Shown: positions 1-9,463, counted from the stretch's first letter. The stretch is 64,000 nt of DNA from Methyloversatilis universalis FAM5 (GCF_000214035.2 NZ_AFHG01000029.1:186001-250000), one strand, 5' to 3'. Made by a program: numbers and translations. Notes: generated by a model not told the origin, from the sequence alone.

Positions 1-151
1 ATGACATCGGTGTGGGGTGGCGGGAATGATGTACTTCTTGGCAGCGAGCACCGCCAATGCCCATGCCCGGTGGCTGTACTGGGCGAACACGCTTGCGTAT
101 GCTGCGCGCGTGATCAACGCGCCTTTGGCGCCGGGCCTTGGGGAGAGCAGG

Positions 152-1534
152 ATGCGCGGCATATTCGTAGCAGCGGCGATCTGCGCTGCGCTGAGTGGCG
201 CAGTGCAGGCACAGACCGAGTGGCTGTCCGGCATGCCTACGGCGAAGCAGGTGGAGTCGGCGGTGCAGGGGCGCAACGAGCGCGACACTGCGGCGCAGAC
301 CAGTGCTGCGCTGCAGATGATGGACGGCGTAGTGCAGAGCCTGTCGCCCAAGCCCTTCGACCCCGCGCGCCTGACGCCGGAGGTGAGGCGCCGGCTCGAC
401 GAATACCGCGCCGCACGCGAGCGCATCGATGCGCGCGAGATGGAGAAGTTTTCCGGCAGCCGCTGCGAGGGCGATCAGTGCGAGAAATATCTCTATCCGC
501 GCTGCGCACAGAAGTATGCGTTCTCGCCCGAGTTCTACCGGGTGGTGATGGATCGCCACTTCACGCCGGACTGGCAGCGCAGCTGGGTACCCCGGGTGCA
601 CGGCACTCTCTGGCAGCGTGCGCTGAAGCTGCCCGCGGGCACGCCGCTGCCGGCCGGCTTTGCGGACGGTCTGCCCTGCGCCGGCGCCGGTGCCGGCGAA
701 CCGGGCCTGCTCGATTACGCCACGGCCGGCGCCGACATCGGCCGGGATGTCCTCGCCGGCCTGCTGGTCGGTGACGTGCGCACCTACCGCACGCCGCGCG
801 TGCTGTTCGACGACGTGCTGCCCGGACTTCTGCTGGCGGCCGCTGCCGCAGCCGTGCTGATCGTGCTGGCGCTCCGCCAGACCCTGCGCAACGTGACGCT
901 GGACCGCGGCAACGCACGCAAGCTCGTGTCCTCGGTACCGTACGAACTCGACCTGTTCGCCGGCGACCTCCAGGGCTACAGCCGCGGCATCGAAACCATC
1001 ACCACGGTCAGTGGCGGCCAGAACAACACGCCGGTCACCAGTTCGTCGCGCAGCGTGCTGCACGAACGCTTCTTCCTGGTCGGCCCGGTCGGTGGCGAAC
1101 TGGAAGTGAAACTGACCAACGCCGATTCCGGCGCGCGCGACGGTCACCGGATGACCGCCGCCTGGATACAGAAGCCGGGCGCCACCGGCGGCCCCTGGCT
1201 GTTCATGCGCAATCACACGATGCGCACCACGCTGTGGTTCGGCAATAACGCGAAGAAGCCCTACGGACTGCGCAGCTGGCCGGTGTGGGCGCTGGTCGCG
1301 CTGTTTTTCGGTACCTGCATCTGGGTGGGCATGCGGGCCGATACACTGCGCGTGGTGAAGGACGGCTGGGACGTGACCGGCCATCTGGTCCTGTGGTGCG
1401 GTTTTCCTGCGCTGCTGGTGGTCGCTTCGCTGTTCATGTGGATCTACGCGATACGCAGCCGCCGGCTCGCGCGGTTCCGTCGCGAGGTGGATGAGCGGCT
1501 GATCCCCGAGCTCGACCGTGCGGCGGGCTTCTGA
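152..1534 (+). CDS. Membrane protein of unknown function, signal peptide and three TM segments
   Basis: I do not recognise this 460-residue protein. The ATG at 152 follows a GGGAGAG ribosome site and opens a clear signal peptide (MRGIFVAAAICAALSGAVQA, then QTEW). The same frame stays open back to position 17, but that would bury the signal peptide, so 152 is preferred. After a periplasmic stretch with four cysteines (in SRCEGDQCEKYLYPRC and GLPCAG) come a hydrophobic helix near residues 223-243, a central soluble domain, and two further helices near 375-394 and 410-434. The tail ends in basic residues. It lies 53 bases before the DUF423 gene on the same strand. The role is unknown; a membrane-anchored envelope protein is all the sequence supports. 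Confidence 0.75.
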   Translation: MRGIFVAAAICAALSGAVQAQTEWLSGMPTAKQVESAVQGRNERDTAAQTSAALQMMDGVVQSLSPKPFDPARLTPEVRRRLDEYRAARERIDAREMEKFSGSRCEGDQCEKYLYPRCAQKYAFSPEFYRVVMDRHFTPDWQRSWVPRVHGTLWQRALKLPAGTPLPAGFADGLPCAGAGAGEPGLLDYATAGADIGRDVLAGLLVGDVRTYRTPRVLFDDVLPGLLLAAAAAAVLIVLALRQTLRNVTLDRGNARKLVSSVPYELDLFAGDLQGYSRGIETITTVSGGQNNTPVTSSSRSVLHERFFLVGPVGGELEVKLTNADSGARDGHRMTAAWIQKPGATGGPWLFMRNHTMRTTLWFGNNAKKPYGLRSWPVWALVALFFGTCIWVGMRADTLRVVKDGWDVTGHLVLWCGFPALLVVASLFMWIYAIRSRRLARFRREVDERLIPELDRAAGF

Positions 1535-1587
1535 GGTGCCGCATTCCCGCTGCCTTCGCCTGACATCGTCGATTCCTGGAGCCCTGC

Positions 1588-1968
1588 ATGCCTGATTACG
1601 CCCGCCGCTTTCTCTTCCTCGCCGCACTGGCCGGTGCGCTGGCCGTGGTGCTCGGCGCTTTCGGCGCGCACGCGCTGAAGGCGCGGCTGGACGAGCCCAT
1701 GCTGACGGTGTGGCAGACCGCGGTGCAGTACCACTTCTGGCACGCGCTGGCGCTGGGGCTGATCGGCCTGCTGGCACTGCACCTGCGCGACGCCTGCTGG
1801 CTGATGCGGGCCGGCTGGCTGATGCTGGCCGGCCTGCTGCTGTTCAGCGGCAGCCTGTATGCGATGGCGCTGACCGGCACGCGCGCGCTGGGCATGGTGA
1901 CGCCGTTCGGCGGACTGGCTTTCATCGCCGGCTGGCTGGCGCTGGCCTGGGCGATCAGGCGCGGCTGA
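1588..1968 (+). CDS. DUF423 family small membrane protein (YgdD-like)
   Basis: A 126-residue, very hydrophobic protein with about four membrane helices. The N-terminus carries the DUF423 pattern: a first helix, then GAFGAHALKARL, then a helix after QTAVQYHFWHALAL. Length and layout are those of the family (E. coli YgdD is similar). Members are inner-membrane proteins of unknown biochemical role. The gene ends 26 bases before the converging end of the SMC gene. Family assignment is confident; function is not. Confidence 0.85.
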   Translation: MPDYARRFLFLAALAGALAVVLGAFGAHALKARLDEPMLTVWQTAVQYHFWHALALGLIGLLALHLRDACWLMRAGWLMLAGLLLFSGSLYAMALTGTRALGMVTPFGGLAFIAGWLALAWAIRRG

Positions 1969-1994
1969 GCCGCGCCTGCCGGCCGCTCAGCCGA

Positions 1995-4784
1995 TCAGCG
2001 CGCCCGCTTCAGCACGCCGATCGGCGGCGCCCAGCCCTCGCCCGGCGCCTTCTTGCTGGTGACCAGCGTGAGCTGGGCCGGCGCGAACACGTTGGCGTTG
2101 TGGGTGACCGGGGTGGTGATTAGGTACTGCGCCCGGGTCGCGCCGAGGAAGCGGCCGACGCGGTCGATATTCGCCACGTCCAGGTGGGCGAACGGTTCGT
2201 CGATGAACACGAAACCGCCCGGGCGGCTGTCGTCCATCAGCAGCGCGATCAGCAGGATGAGCGACTTCATCACCTGCTGGCCGCCCGACGCTTCGCCGTC
2301 GTTCAGCCCGACCGCGCCCTTGCGGTCGAAGTCGAAACTCACGTCCAGCCCGGCCTGCGCCAGCGACAGGTCGTCGTTGTCCAGATGCGGCGTCGGGCAG
2401 TCCACGCCGACGCCCGCCAGTTCGCCCAGCGCGCGCAGGTTCTTCGCGTACTGGCGCACCGTGGCGCGCAGCTTGGCGATGTAGGCCGAGCGCGCGTCGT
2501 CGGTCAGGCGCTGTGCAGTGGCGCAGTAGCCCTGGCGGGCGGCGTAGTCCTGTTCGCGCTTGGTCAGGTCGTCGCGCAGCCGTTCGCGCAGCGTGAGCGC
2601 CGACGGGTCGGTGATCCAGTCGCCGCGCGCCAGCAGCGTGCGCAGACGTTCCAGTTCGCGCCGTGCGGCACGGGTGTCGCCGTAGCGTTCGGTGAGCTGG
2701 GCCAGTTCCTGCGGGTCCAGCCAGTGCGCGGGCATGCCGCGCCGGCGGCTGCGCAGACGCAGCAGCCGGCGCGCCTGTTCGGCGCGGCGCGGCGCCGATT
2801 CCTGGCTCAGTTCGCGCAGACGGCGGCCGCTGTCGTCGATTTCGCGGCGCCGGCGGTCCGATTCGACCTCGATGCCGCGCAGGTTCTCATTCAGACCTTC
2901 CACCTCACGCCGGGCGACGTCGCGGGCCGCCTCGGCCGCGCTGCCTCTTTCGCGCGCGGCCGGCAGCGCCGCCGCGGCTTCGGCGAATTCCGCGCTGCGT
3001 GCCGCCAGCAGGCTGGCCGACTGCAGGCCGAGCAGGCGGGCGCGCAGGCCGGCCACCTTTTCGCGCGCGGCATCCAGTTTCGGGCTCAGTGCGCGGCGTG
3101 CCGTGTCGAGCGCCGAAATGTCGCTGCCCAGCTGGGCGATGCGCGCCTGACGGGCCAGTTCGCCGAAGTGGAACTCGCTCGGCCGGCCGAGGTGGCGGGC
3201 GCCGCGCCTTTCCTTGTGATAGGCGTCGCGGGTGATCCATTCGGCATCGCGCGGCAGGCTGCGCGCCGCTTCGGCGTCGTCGACCCGCTGCATGCGGTTG
3301 AGCAGGTCGCACAGCCAGCGCGGCACCGGGGCGGCGAAACGCACCACTTCGGCCAGCGAGCCGGTGCGCGCGGCCGGCGCGCTTTCGCGCTCGGCCACGA
3401 TGAAATGACGGAAGCGCGCACGCTCGCCGAGCGCCCAGGCGGCGTGGCGGTCGTCCTCGCGCTCCAGCAGGATGAGATGGCGGTAGGGGCGCAGCACCGC
3501 CTCCAGCGCCGCCTGCCAGGCGGCGTCGGTCACCTCGACCACGTCGGACAGCGCGCTGTGCGCGATGCCGGCTTCGTCGAGCTGGGCGCGGAACTCGCTC
3601 ACTTCGCGGTCACTGGGTGCGCCGCGGCGCTCGCGGGCGGCGCGCAGCGCCTCGGTCTTCTCCTCGAAACGCTGCACCAGCGCACGCTCTTCGGCGACCA
3701 GCTTTGCCACTGCCGATTCGGCGTCGGCGTGTTCGGCTTCCAGTGCCAGTGCATCGGCGCCGTGTTCGCTGGCGACCCGGTCGCGCAGCTTGCGTTCCTC
3801 ATCGAGCAGGCGCTCGATGTCGCGCAGCGCGTCGTGCGCCGCCAGCTGTTCGGCTTCGGCCGCCTTTTCGGTCGCACGGGCGGCGTCGAGAGCGCCGCGA
3901 GCGGCGTCGCGTTCCGACTTCACCGTGTCGAGCCGGGCCGTGGCGGCGTCGTGTTCGAAGCGCAGCCGCCGCACATCCTCGCGCAGCCGCGCCAGGCCGT
4001 TGCGTTCGCCCTCGGTTTCACGGGTCAGTTCGGCCACCTCCAGGCGCGGCACGATTTCCGACTCCAGCGCGTGCGCCTCGTCGCTGTGCTGCTTCCATTC
4101 GAGGTAGTTGTCGGCCTCCATGCGCTTGGCTTCGGCCTGGGTACGCAGGCGGTCGAGGTCCAGACCGATGCTTTCCAGTTCGCGCTCGGCGCTCTTCTGT
4201 TCTTCGCGCGCGGCCTGGTAGTTGTCCAGCACCTCCTTGTCGCCGAACACGTCGAACACCAGATCGAGCAGCGCGCGCGGCGAGTATTCGCACAGCTTGT
4301 CGGTGTCGCCCTGTTCCAGCGACAGCACCTTGGCGATGGCCGGCGTCAGGCCGCCCCAGGCGAGCCGGTTCTGGTAGTCGCGCAGGCCGGCCCAGTCACC
4401 GGCCTCTTCCAGCTGTTCGATCGCCACGTTGCCGTCGACGATGGCGTAGTCGCGCGTCCAGTCGCCGCCGGCGCGCCGGATGCGGCAGGCCAGCGTCACT
4501 TCGTCGTGGATGCAGGGGAAGAAGGGCCGCTTGCCGGTGCCGCCCGGCACATTGGCCACCACCGCGCGTATCCAGGCGAAGTCGCGGTCGGCGCGCCGCA
4601 CGTAGCGGCGGAAGTCGCGCTTGCCGGAACAGCGCAGCGCGAACAGCGTGCGCAGCGCATCGAGCAGCGTGGTCTTGCCGGAACCGTTGGGGCCGACGAT
4701 GGTGATGATCTGGGCGTCGAGCGGCAGCGTGAAGCGGCGCCAGAAGTCCCAGTGCACCAGTTCGAGTTGCTTGATGTGGAACAT
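1995..4784 (-). CDS. mksB: MksB-like SMC/condensin ATPase
   Basis: A 929-residue SMC-type ATPase. The N-terminal head has Walker A GPNGSGKT at residues 31-38. Long Arg/Glu/Ala-rich coiled coils follow, with a central globular hinge, then a C-terminal head with an NDGEASGGQQ signature near 832 and Walker B VFIDEPFAHLD near 860. A length of about 900-950 residues fits MksB rather than MukB (about 1,480) or canonical SMC (about 1,150-1,200). The two genes transcribed just before it have the sizes expected of MksE and MksF. MksBEF complexes organise chromosomal DNA. No MksG/JetD topoisomerase-VI-like gene is present, which argues against a plasmid-defence Wadjet module. RecN- or SbcC-type identity is unlikely given the partners. 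Naming rests on architecture, not on an alignment. Confidence 0.72.
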   Translation of the reverse strand: MFHIKQLELVHWDFWRRFTLPLDAQIITIVGPNGSGKTTLLDALRTLFALRCSGKRDFRRYVRRADRDFAWIRAVVANVPGGTGKRPFFPCIHDEVTLACRIRRAGGDWTRDYAIVDGNVAIEQLEEAGDWAGLRDYQNRLAWGGLTPAIAKVLSLEQGDTDKLCEYSPRALLDLVFDVFGDKEVLDNYQAAREEQKSAERELESIGLDLDRLRTQAEAKRMEADNYLEWKQHSDEAHALESEIVPRLEVAELTRETEGERNGLARLREDVRRLRFEHDAATARLDTVKSERDAARGALDAARATEKAAEAEQLAAHDALRDIERLLDEERKLRDRVASEHGADALALEAEHADAESAVAKLVAEERALVQRFEEKTEALRAARERRGAPSDREVSEFRAQLDEAGIAHSALSDVVEVTDAAWQAALEAVLRPYRHLILLEREDDRHAAWALGERARFRHFIVAERESAPAARTGSLAEVVRFAAPVPRWLCDLLNRMQRVDDAEAARSLPRDAEWITRDAYHKERRGARHLGRPSEFHFGELARQARIAQLGSDISALDTARRALSPKLDAAREKVAGLRARLLGLQSASLLAARSAEFAEAAAALPAARERGSAAEAARDVARREVEGLNENLRGIEVESDRRRREIDDSGRRLRELSQESAPRRAEQARRLLRLRSRRRGMPAHWLDPQELAQLTERYGDTRAARRELERLRTLLARGDWITDPSALTLRERLRDDLTKREQDYAARQGYCATAQRLTDDARSAYIAKLRATVRQYAKNLRALGELAGVGVDCPTPHLDNDDLSLAQAGLDVSFDFDRKGAVGLNDGEASGGQQVMKSLILLIALLMDDSRPGGFVFIDEPFAHLDVANIDRVGRFLGATRAQYLITTPVTHNANVFAPAQLTLVTSKKAPGEGWAPPIGVLKRAR

Positions 4785-4837
4785 GGTCGTGGATCGTCAG
4801 CGCAGGTGAGGGGGGCAGGGGAGCAGGGGCTGCGTCG

Positions 4838-5536
4838 TCATTCTTCGCCGTCCTCGTCGGCCTGTGCCGCCTGCGCCTGTTCGAAGGCGTTGGCGGCGGG
4901 CAGGCGGTGGCCGGCTTCCGCCAGCACGTCAGCCAGCGTGCCGTGGATGACCCGGTCGGCCAGGATGCGGTAGTCGAGCAGCACGTCGAGCAGCGGACCT
5001 TCCAGCACCTGACCGCCGCGCCGTTCGATGAAGCCGAGTCGCGCCAGCTTGCCGAGCGCGAAATTGAGCTTGGTCTTGCCGCCGAGGCGATTGCCGAAGT
5101 CGGCCGCCAGCGACGCTTCCGACAGCGCGCCGGATACGGTTTCACCATGCTCGACCGGGGTTTCGGCGCCGAACATGTCGTTCTGGCCGTCGTCGTGCAG
5201 GCTGCGGCGGTTCACCTGGCGCTCGCGCTTGGGCAGCACGATGAGCGCCCAGATCACCATCAGCCAGGCCAGTTCGTCACGGGTGAGGCCGACATTCGAT
5301 GCGGCGTATTCGCGGCCCTGACCGAACACCGGCTCGCGCATGTCTTCGGCCAGGCCGACCGCGATGTGGGCGGCATAGGGGTTGTCGAGCAGCTGCAGGC
5401 CGACGGAGGCCAGCCGGTTGTCCAGCGCATGGCGGAAGCTGTCATCGACCAGCGCCCGGCGGGCCAGCGCATCGCTGCGCGGAATCGAGCGGTGAGCCAG
5501 CAGGCGGGCGGTGAGGGTGCGCAGTTCGGTTTCCAT
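4838..5536 (-). CDS. mksE: MksE-like condensin accessory protein
   Basis: A 232-residue soluble protein between the kleisin-like gene and the SMC gene. The ATG at 5536 follows GGGAG at good spacing; the frame is open further upstream but only over the end of the previous gene. Size, position and predominantly helical, winged-helix-like character fit the KITE subunit MksE, which bridges kleisin and SMC head. Visible landmarks are LDNPYAAHIAVGLAEDMREP and ALSEASLAADFGNRLG. The tail is acidic (ending DEDGEE). The next gene, mksB, starts 53 bases on. The call depends mainly on operon context. Confidence 0.62.
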   Translation of the reverse strand: METELRTLTARLLAHRSIPRSDALARRALVDDSFRHALDNRLASVGLQLLDNPYAAHIAVGLAEDMREPVFGQGREYAASNVGLTRDELAWLMVIWALIVLPKRERQVNRRSLHDDGQNDMFGAETPVEHGETVSGALSEASLAADFGNRLGGKTKLNFALGKLARLGFIERRGGQVLEGPLLDVLLDYRILADRVIHGTLADVLAEAGHRLPAANAFEQAQAAQADEDGEE

Positions 5537-5552
5537 CGTCACTCCCGTCAAT

Positions 5553-6842
5553 TCAGATTGGATCTGCCGGCCGCGGCACGACCTCGCCGACCGTGATGGC
5601 GGCGACGTTGTCGTCCTCGACCGGCTGCAGCTGTTCGCTGAAGCGCACGTCCACCGGCATGCGCAGGAAATCCGCGATCGGGCCTTCGCCGGCTTCGCGC
5701 ATGCCGTCGGCGTCGGCATCGCGCAGCAGGGCGAGCAGCGACATGCGGTAGGAGGCCTGGGCGAAACTGCCGCCCGGCACGATGTCGGCCAGCGCCGACG
5801 GGGCGGTCAGGCGGGCCATGCGCTGGCCGAACAGTTCGAGCAGGCGCAGGTCCTCCATCTGCGGCGCCGGTGCAATGGGCGCGTCGTCCGGTGCCGGCAG
5901 CACCGCGGCCGCGGCCTCCGGCACCGGTTCGTTGGCGGCCGCCGGTTCGGCGCGGTCCAGCAGTTCGTGGCCACCGGCCAGCAGCGTGAGGTCGGGGCAG
6001 GGCGTCAGCGCGTCGGCGCACAGCCCCGCCAGCGCGGCTGCGTCCAGCCCGCGCAGCCAGCCGGCCACGTCGGACGACGAAATGCCGGAACCACCCAGCG
6101 TCACGCGCTGCGATTCGATCTTGTTCAGCGCGCGCTGGAAGGAGGCGTCCACCCGCGCCAGCCGCGACTGCGCCAGACCGATGCGCTGGGCCAGCGTGGC
6201 GCGCTCGAACGGAATGTCCTCGTCGGCCAGCAGGTCGCGCAGCAGCGCGGTGCCGCGGTCCAGCCAGCGCGCGTTGGCGGCCAGCCGCCGGCGGGCGGAC
6301 AGGATGCGGAATTCGGAGCCGGACGCGATGGCGTCCTCGAAGTGCAGCGTGAGGTCGTTCAGCTTGCCGAGCAGCTGCTGCAGCGCGTCGCCGGTGTCGC
6401 GGTCCACCGCCTGCAGGCCGGCCAGCTGGGCGGTCAGGAAGCCCAGTTCGGCGTCTTCCTCGCCCGACAGTTCGAGCAGCATGGTGAGCGCGGCGCCGGC
6501 ATTGCGGCCGATGTCCGACAGCAGGTACTGGCCGTCCTCGAAGCGCAGCAGCGTGTGGTCGCGCAGCCGGCGCAGCACGGTTTCCAGCTTGACCGGATCG
6601 ATGAAGGCGAAGCGGGCGCGCAGGCTGTCCGGCGACCAGCGCGGCATGTCGGCGTTGCGGCCGATTTCGCCCAGCACCATCACGCGCATCAGCACTTCGG
6701 CCTCCGAGCCGTGGAACAGCGTACTGAAGGCGCCCAGCAGCGGCCGGGCGCGCAGCAGGCGGTCCAGCTCGGGCACTTCGTCGGCGTCGGTGCCGGCGGC
6801 CAGAAAATCGGCGAGGCCGGCGTGGGCGTTGTCGGTACTCAT
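5553..6842 (-). CDS. mksF: MksF-like kleisin subunit
   Basis: A 429-residue soluble helical protein. Its ATG overlaps the stop of the preceding membrane-protein gene (ATGA, 6842-6839), so translation is probably coupled. The N-terminal part (LLGAFSTLFHGSEAEVLMRV through DHTLLRFEDGQYLLSDIGRN) looks like a winged helix. The middle is long helical segments, and the last third has an Ala/Pro-rich linker (near PAPDDAPIAPAPQ) before a short C-terminal domain. That arrangement, and the position before an MksE-sized and an SMC gene, fit MksF/JetA kleisins. No sequence match could be tested, so the symbol is provisional. Confidence 0.62.
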   Translation of the reverse strand: MSTDNAHAGLADFLAAGTDADEVPELDRLLRARPLLGAFSTLFHGSEAEVLMRVMVLGEIGRNADMPRWSPDSLRARFAFIDPVKLETVLRRLRDHTLLRFEDGQYLLSDIGRNAGAALTMLLELSGEEDAELGFLTAQLAGLQAVDRDTGDALQQLLGKLNDLTLHFEDAIASGSEFRILSARRRLAANARWLDRGTALLRDLLADEDIPFERATLAQRIGLAQSRLARVDASFQRALNKIESQRVTLGGSGISSSDVAGWLRGLDAAALAGLCADALTPCPDLTLLAGGHELLDRAEPAAANEPVPEAAAAVLPAPDDAPIAPAPQMEDLRLLELFGQRMARLTAPSALADIVPGGSFAQASYRMSLLALLRDADADGMREAGEGPIADFLRMPVDVRFSEQLQPVEDDNVAAITVGEVVPRPADPI

Positions 6843-8116
6843 CTGTACAGCTCCAGCGCAGCGATGCGTGCGTCGATGTCGGCCAGCACCGCGCGGTAGC
6901 CCGGGGCGCCGACGCCGCCGAAGCGGCGTACGAATTCGGCTTCCGGCATGAATTCGGCCAGGCCGTCCAGCGGTGGCAGCAGCGCGTCCACCTTCAGACC
7001 GGCGGCCAGCCGTTTCGCCGGCTCGGTGTGGCCGGCGGCGATCCGCTCGCCCAGACGGGTGCCGGCGCGGTCGGCCAGCAGGTCGGTGAAGGAGAAGCCG
7101 CTGCCCGAACGGGCATCCCGCATTTCCTTGGACAGGCCGATCACCTGCGCCCACTGGCCGCCGGCCCAGGCGGCGATCAGCGCGGATCCCAGATAGTGCT
7201 GGGCCATGTCCTCGCGCCCGCGCAGCGTGAGCACGGTGCGCGGCGCCGCCGGCCAGTCCGCCGCTTCCGGCAGCAGGCTGGCCGGACTGCGGCCGGTCAC
7301 GTGCAGTGTCAGCACCAGCAGCGCGCTGCGCTGTTCGGTCAGCAGATCGCCGCCGCGGGCGGCGCGCTCGCCGGCCCGGGCGAACAGCGCCTGCAGCGGC
7401 GGCAGCAGGCTGTTGCCGCGCTCGCCGGGTGTGGTCAGTGACTGGCGCAGCGCGGCGTGGTAGTCGGCCAGCCGTTCCGGTTCGCCCGGCGGCAGCAGGG
7501 CGCGCAGGCCCTCACGCGCGGCGCCACGGCCGGCGCGGTCGTCGATGGACAGACCGGCGCTGCTCAGCTGCGCACCGCGCAGCGCCTGCGCGATCAGCGC
7601 CGGGTCGCCGTGGTAGCCGATGCGTTCGAGCACGCCCGGCAGCAGCATGCCGGCCAGACGCCGGGCCAGTGCCGGCGGCAGCGGCAGGTCGCCGATGCGC
7701 AGCCGGTCGAGCACCGGACCGTCCTCATCCATGCCCAGCTGCAGTTCGGTGTTCAGCCACAGGCCGGCGGGCAGGGCGGTGCTGCTGCGCAGGGTGCCGA
7801 GCGCGCTGTCGCCGCGGCCGGTCAGCGTCAGATCGGCGCGGGTGGCCGGCAGCCGGCGCGCGGCCATCTGCAGCAGTACGCGCAGTTCTTCCGCCGACAG
7901 GGTGATGCGGCCACGCTGGGTGCGTGCCTTGCGCGGGTCCAGCTCGCCGACCCGGCGCATCGCCGCATCGACCGACGCGGCGGACAGCGCCGGCGGCGCT
8001 TCCGCGATCGACGGCGCGCGATCCAGCCCTCGCCACAGCAGCAGGGCGAGCGCGACCGCACACCCGATGACGCCCAGTGCGACGCCGGACAGCACGGCGC
8101 GCAGCAGGAAACGCAC
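6839..8116 (-). CDS. Membrane-anchored protein of unknown function in the condensin operon
   Basis: A 425-residue protein with a GTG start at 8116, only two bases after the prfB stop, and an ATGA overlap with mksF. One N-terminal helix (GVALGVIGCAVALALLLW) follows a short basic start, predicting a signal anchor with most of the protein in the periplasm. The rest is Leu/Arg/Ala-rich with no motif I recognise. A stretch around SGSGFSFTDLLADRAGTRLG near residue 345 looks conserved in style. It is not JetD/MksG: there is no Toprim-like acidic motif and it carries a membrane anchor. The context suggests a partner linking the condensin to the envelope, but that is inference. Confidence 0.7.
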   Translation of the reverse strand: MRFLLRAVLSGVALGVIGCAVALALLLWRGLDRAPSIAEAPPALSAASVDAAMRRVGELDPRKARTQRGRITLSAEELRVLLQMAARRLPATRADLTLTGRGDSALGTLRSSTALPAGLWLNTELQLGMDEDGPVLDRLRIGDLPLPPALARRLAGMLLPGVLERIGYHGDPALIAQALRGAQLSSAGLSIDDRAGRGAAREGLRALLPPGEPERLADYHAALRQSLTTPGERGNSLLPPLQALFARAGERAARGGDLLTEQRSALLVLTLHVTGRSPASLLPEAADWPAAPRTVLTLRGREDMAQHYLGSALIAAWAGGQWAQVIGLSKEMRDARSGSGFSFTDLLADRAGTRLGERIAAGHTEPAKRLAAGLKVDALLPPLDGLAEFMPEAEFVRRFGGVGAPGYRAVLADIDARIAALELYR

Positions 8117-8118
8117 CG

Positions 8119-9223
8119 TCAGACGCCCTGTTTCAGGCTGGCCTGGATGAAGCCGTCGAGATCGCCGTCAAGCACGGCCTGGGTGTTGCCCACTTCGTGG
8201 TTGGTGCGCAGATCCTTGATGCGGCTCTGGTCGAGCACATAGGAACGGATCTGGTGACCCCAGCCGATGTCGCTCTTGGTGTCTTCCAGCGCCTGCTGGG
8301 CGGCCTGGCGCTTGCGCAGCTCCGCTTCGTACAGCCGCGACTTCAGCATGGCCATCGCCTCGGCGCGGTTCTTGTGCTGAGAGCGGTCGTTCTGGCACTG
8401 CACGACGATGCCGGTCGGCACGTGCGTGATGCGGATCGCCGAGTCGGTCTTGTTGATGTGCTGACCGCCGGCGCCCGAGGCGCGGAAGGTGTCGACCCGC
8501 AGGTCGGCCGGATTGATGTCGACCTCGATCGAATCATCGACTTCCGGATACACGAACACGCTGGAAAAGCTGGTGTGGCGGCGCGCGCCGGAATCGAAGG
8601 GGCTCTTGCGCACCAGCCGGTGGATGCCGGTTTCGGTGCGCAGCGTGCCGTAGGCGTATTCGGCGCTCACCTTGAGCGTGGCGCTCTTGATGCCGGCCAC
8701 TTCGCCTTCCGACTCTTCCATCACCTCGACGCCGAAACCCTTGCGCTCGCAGTACTTCACGTACATGCGCAGCAGCATCGAGGCCCAGTCCTGCGCTTCG
8801 GTGCCACCGGCGCCGGCCTGGATTTCCAGGAAGCAGTTGCTCGGGTCCTGCGGGTTGTTGAACATGCGGCGGAATTCGAGGCCGGCGACGTCGGCTTCGA
8901 TCTTTTCCTTGTCCGCCTCGATGGCCACCACCGTGTCCTCGTCCGCTTCTTCGCGGGCGAGATCGAACAGGTCACGGGCGTCGGCCAGCCGGGCGTCGAT
9001 CGACTCCAGCGTGCGGACGACCGATTCCAGGCCGTGCTTCTCCTTGCCCAGTTCCTGCGCGCGTGCGGTGTCGTTCCACACCGTCGGGTCTTCCAGCGCG
9101 CGTTCTACCTCTTCGAGCCGCGATGCCTTGGCATCGTAGTCAAAGATACCTCCGCAGTTCGCCGGCCCGCGACTGCAGGTCGGTCAGGTGATTGGCGATG
9201 GCGTTGAGGCGTTCTGCTTCCAT
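8119..9223 (-). CDS. prfB: Peptide chain release factor 2, programmed +1 frameshift
   Basis: RF2 ends translation at UGA and UAA. The product needs a frameshift. An ATG at 9223 opens 27 codons (ending RRYL), then an in-frame TGA at 9142-9140 is bypassed by a +1 slip on CTT-T, continuing as [14 protein letters not shown] in the frame that runs to 8119, giving about 367 residues. The slip site reads CGGAGGTATCTTTGAC, with GGAGG acting as the internal Shine-Dalgarno stimulator, as in E. coli. The SPF anticodon-recognition tripeptide and the catalytic GGQ ([16 protein letters not shown]) are intact. Low RF2 raises frameshifting, giving autoregulation. The usual lysS partner is absent; the unknown membrane protein and mksFEB genes follow instead. 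Confidence 0.96.
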
Positions 9224-9463
9224 GGTGAGTACCGGCCGAATTGCGTAAAACCCGACATTCTACCGCCGCAGGCGGCCGGGATGTTTTCCCTTGTTCCGGT
9301 CGCCGGCCTGCCGCACCGTTCCGGGACGCCTTCCCGGTGGCCGTGCAGGCCGGTCTGCGGAGCCGATTCGCGGAAATCCTGAACCGGATGGCCCGGACCG
9401 CTCTCTATACTGCGCGACGCTGCCGGTCCGGCACTCGACAAGAAACGACGGAGGAACTCCCCA

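Noticed and set aside
1-774. Open frame from the first base in another frame over the first gene
   Set aside because: Arg/Ala/Gly-rich shadow of the membrane protein gene that has a signal peptide and a ribosome site at 152.
2184-4973. A 929-codon open frame antisense to the SMC gene, coincidentally the same length
   Set aside because: No motifs and shadow-type composition; the opposite strand encodes Walker A, signature and Walker B motifs.
1995-6842. Wadjet (JetABCD) anti-plasmid defence system
   Set aside because: SMC, kleisin-like and KITE-like genes fit, but no JetD-like gene lies on either side; prfB and a DUF423 gene flank the set, which looks like core genome.
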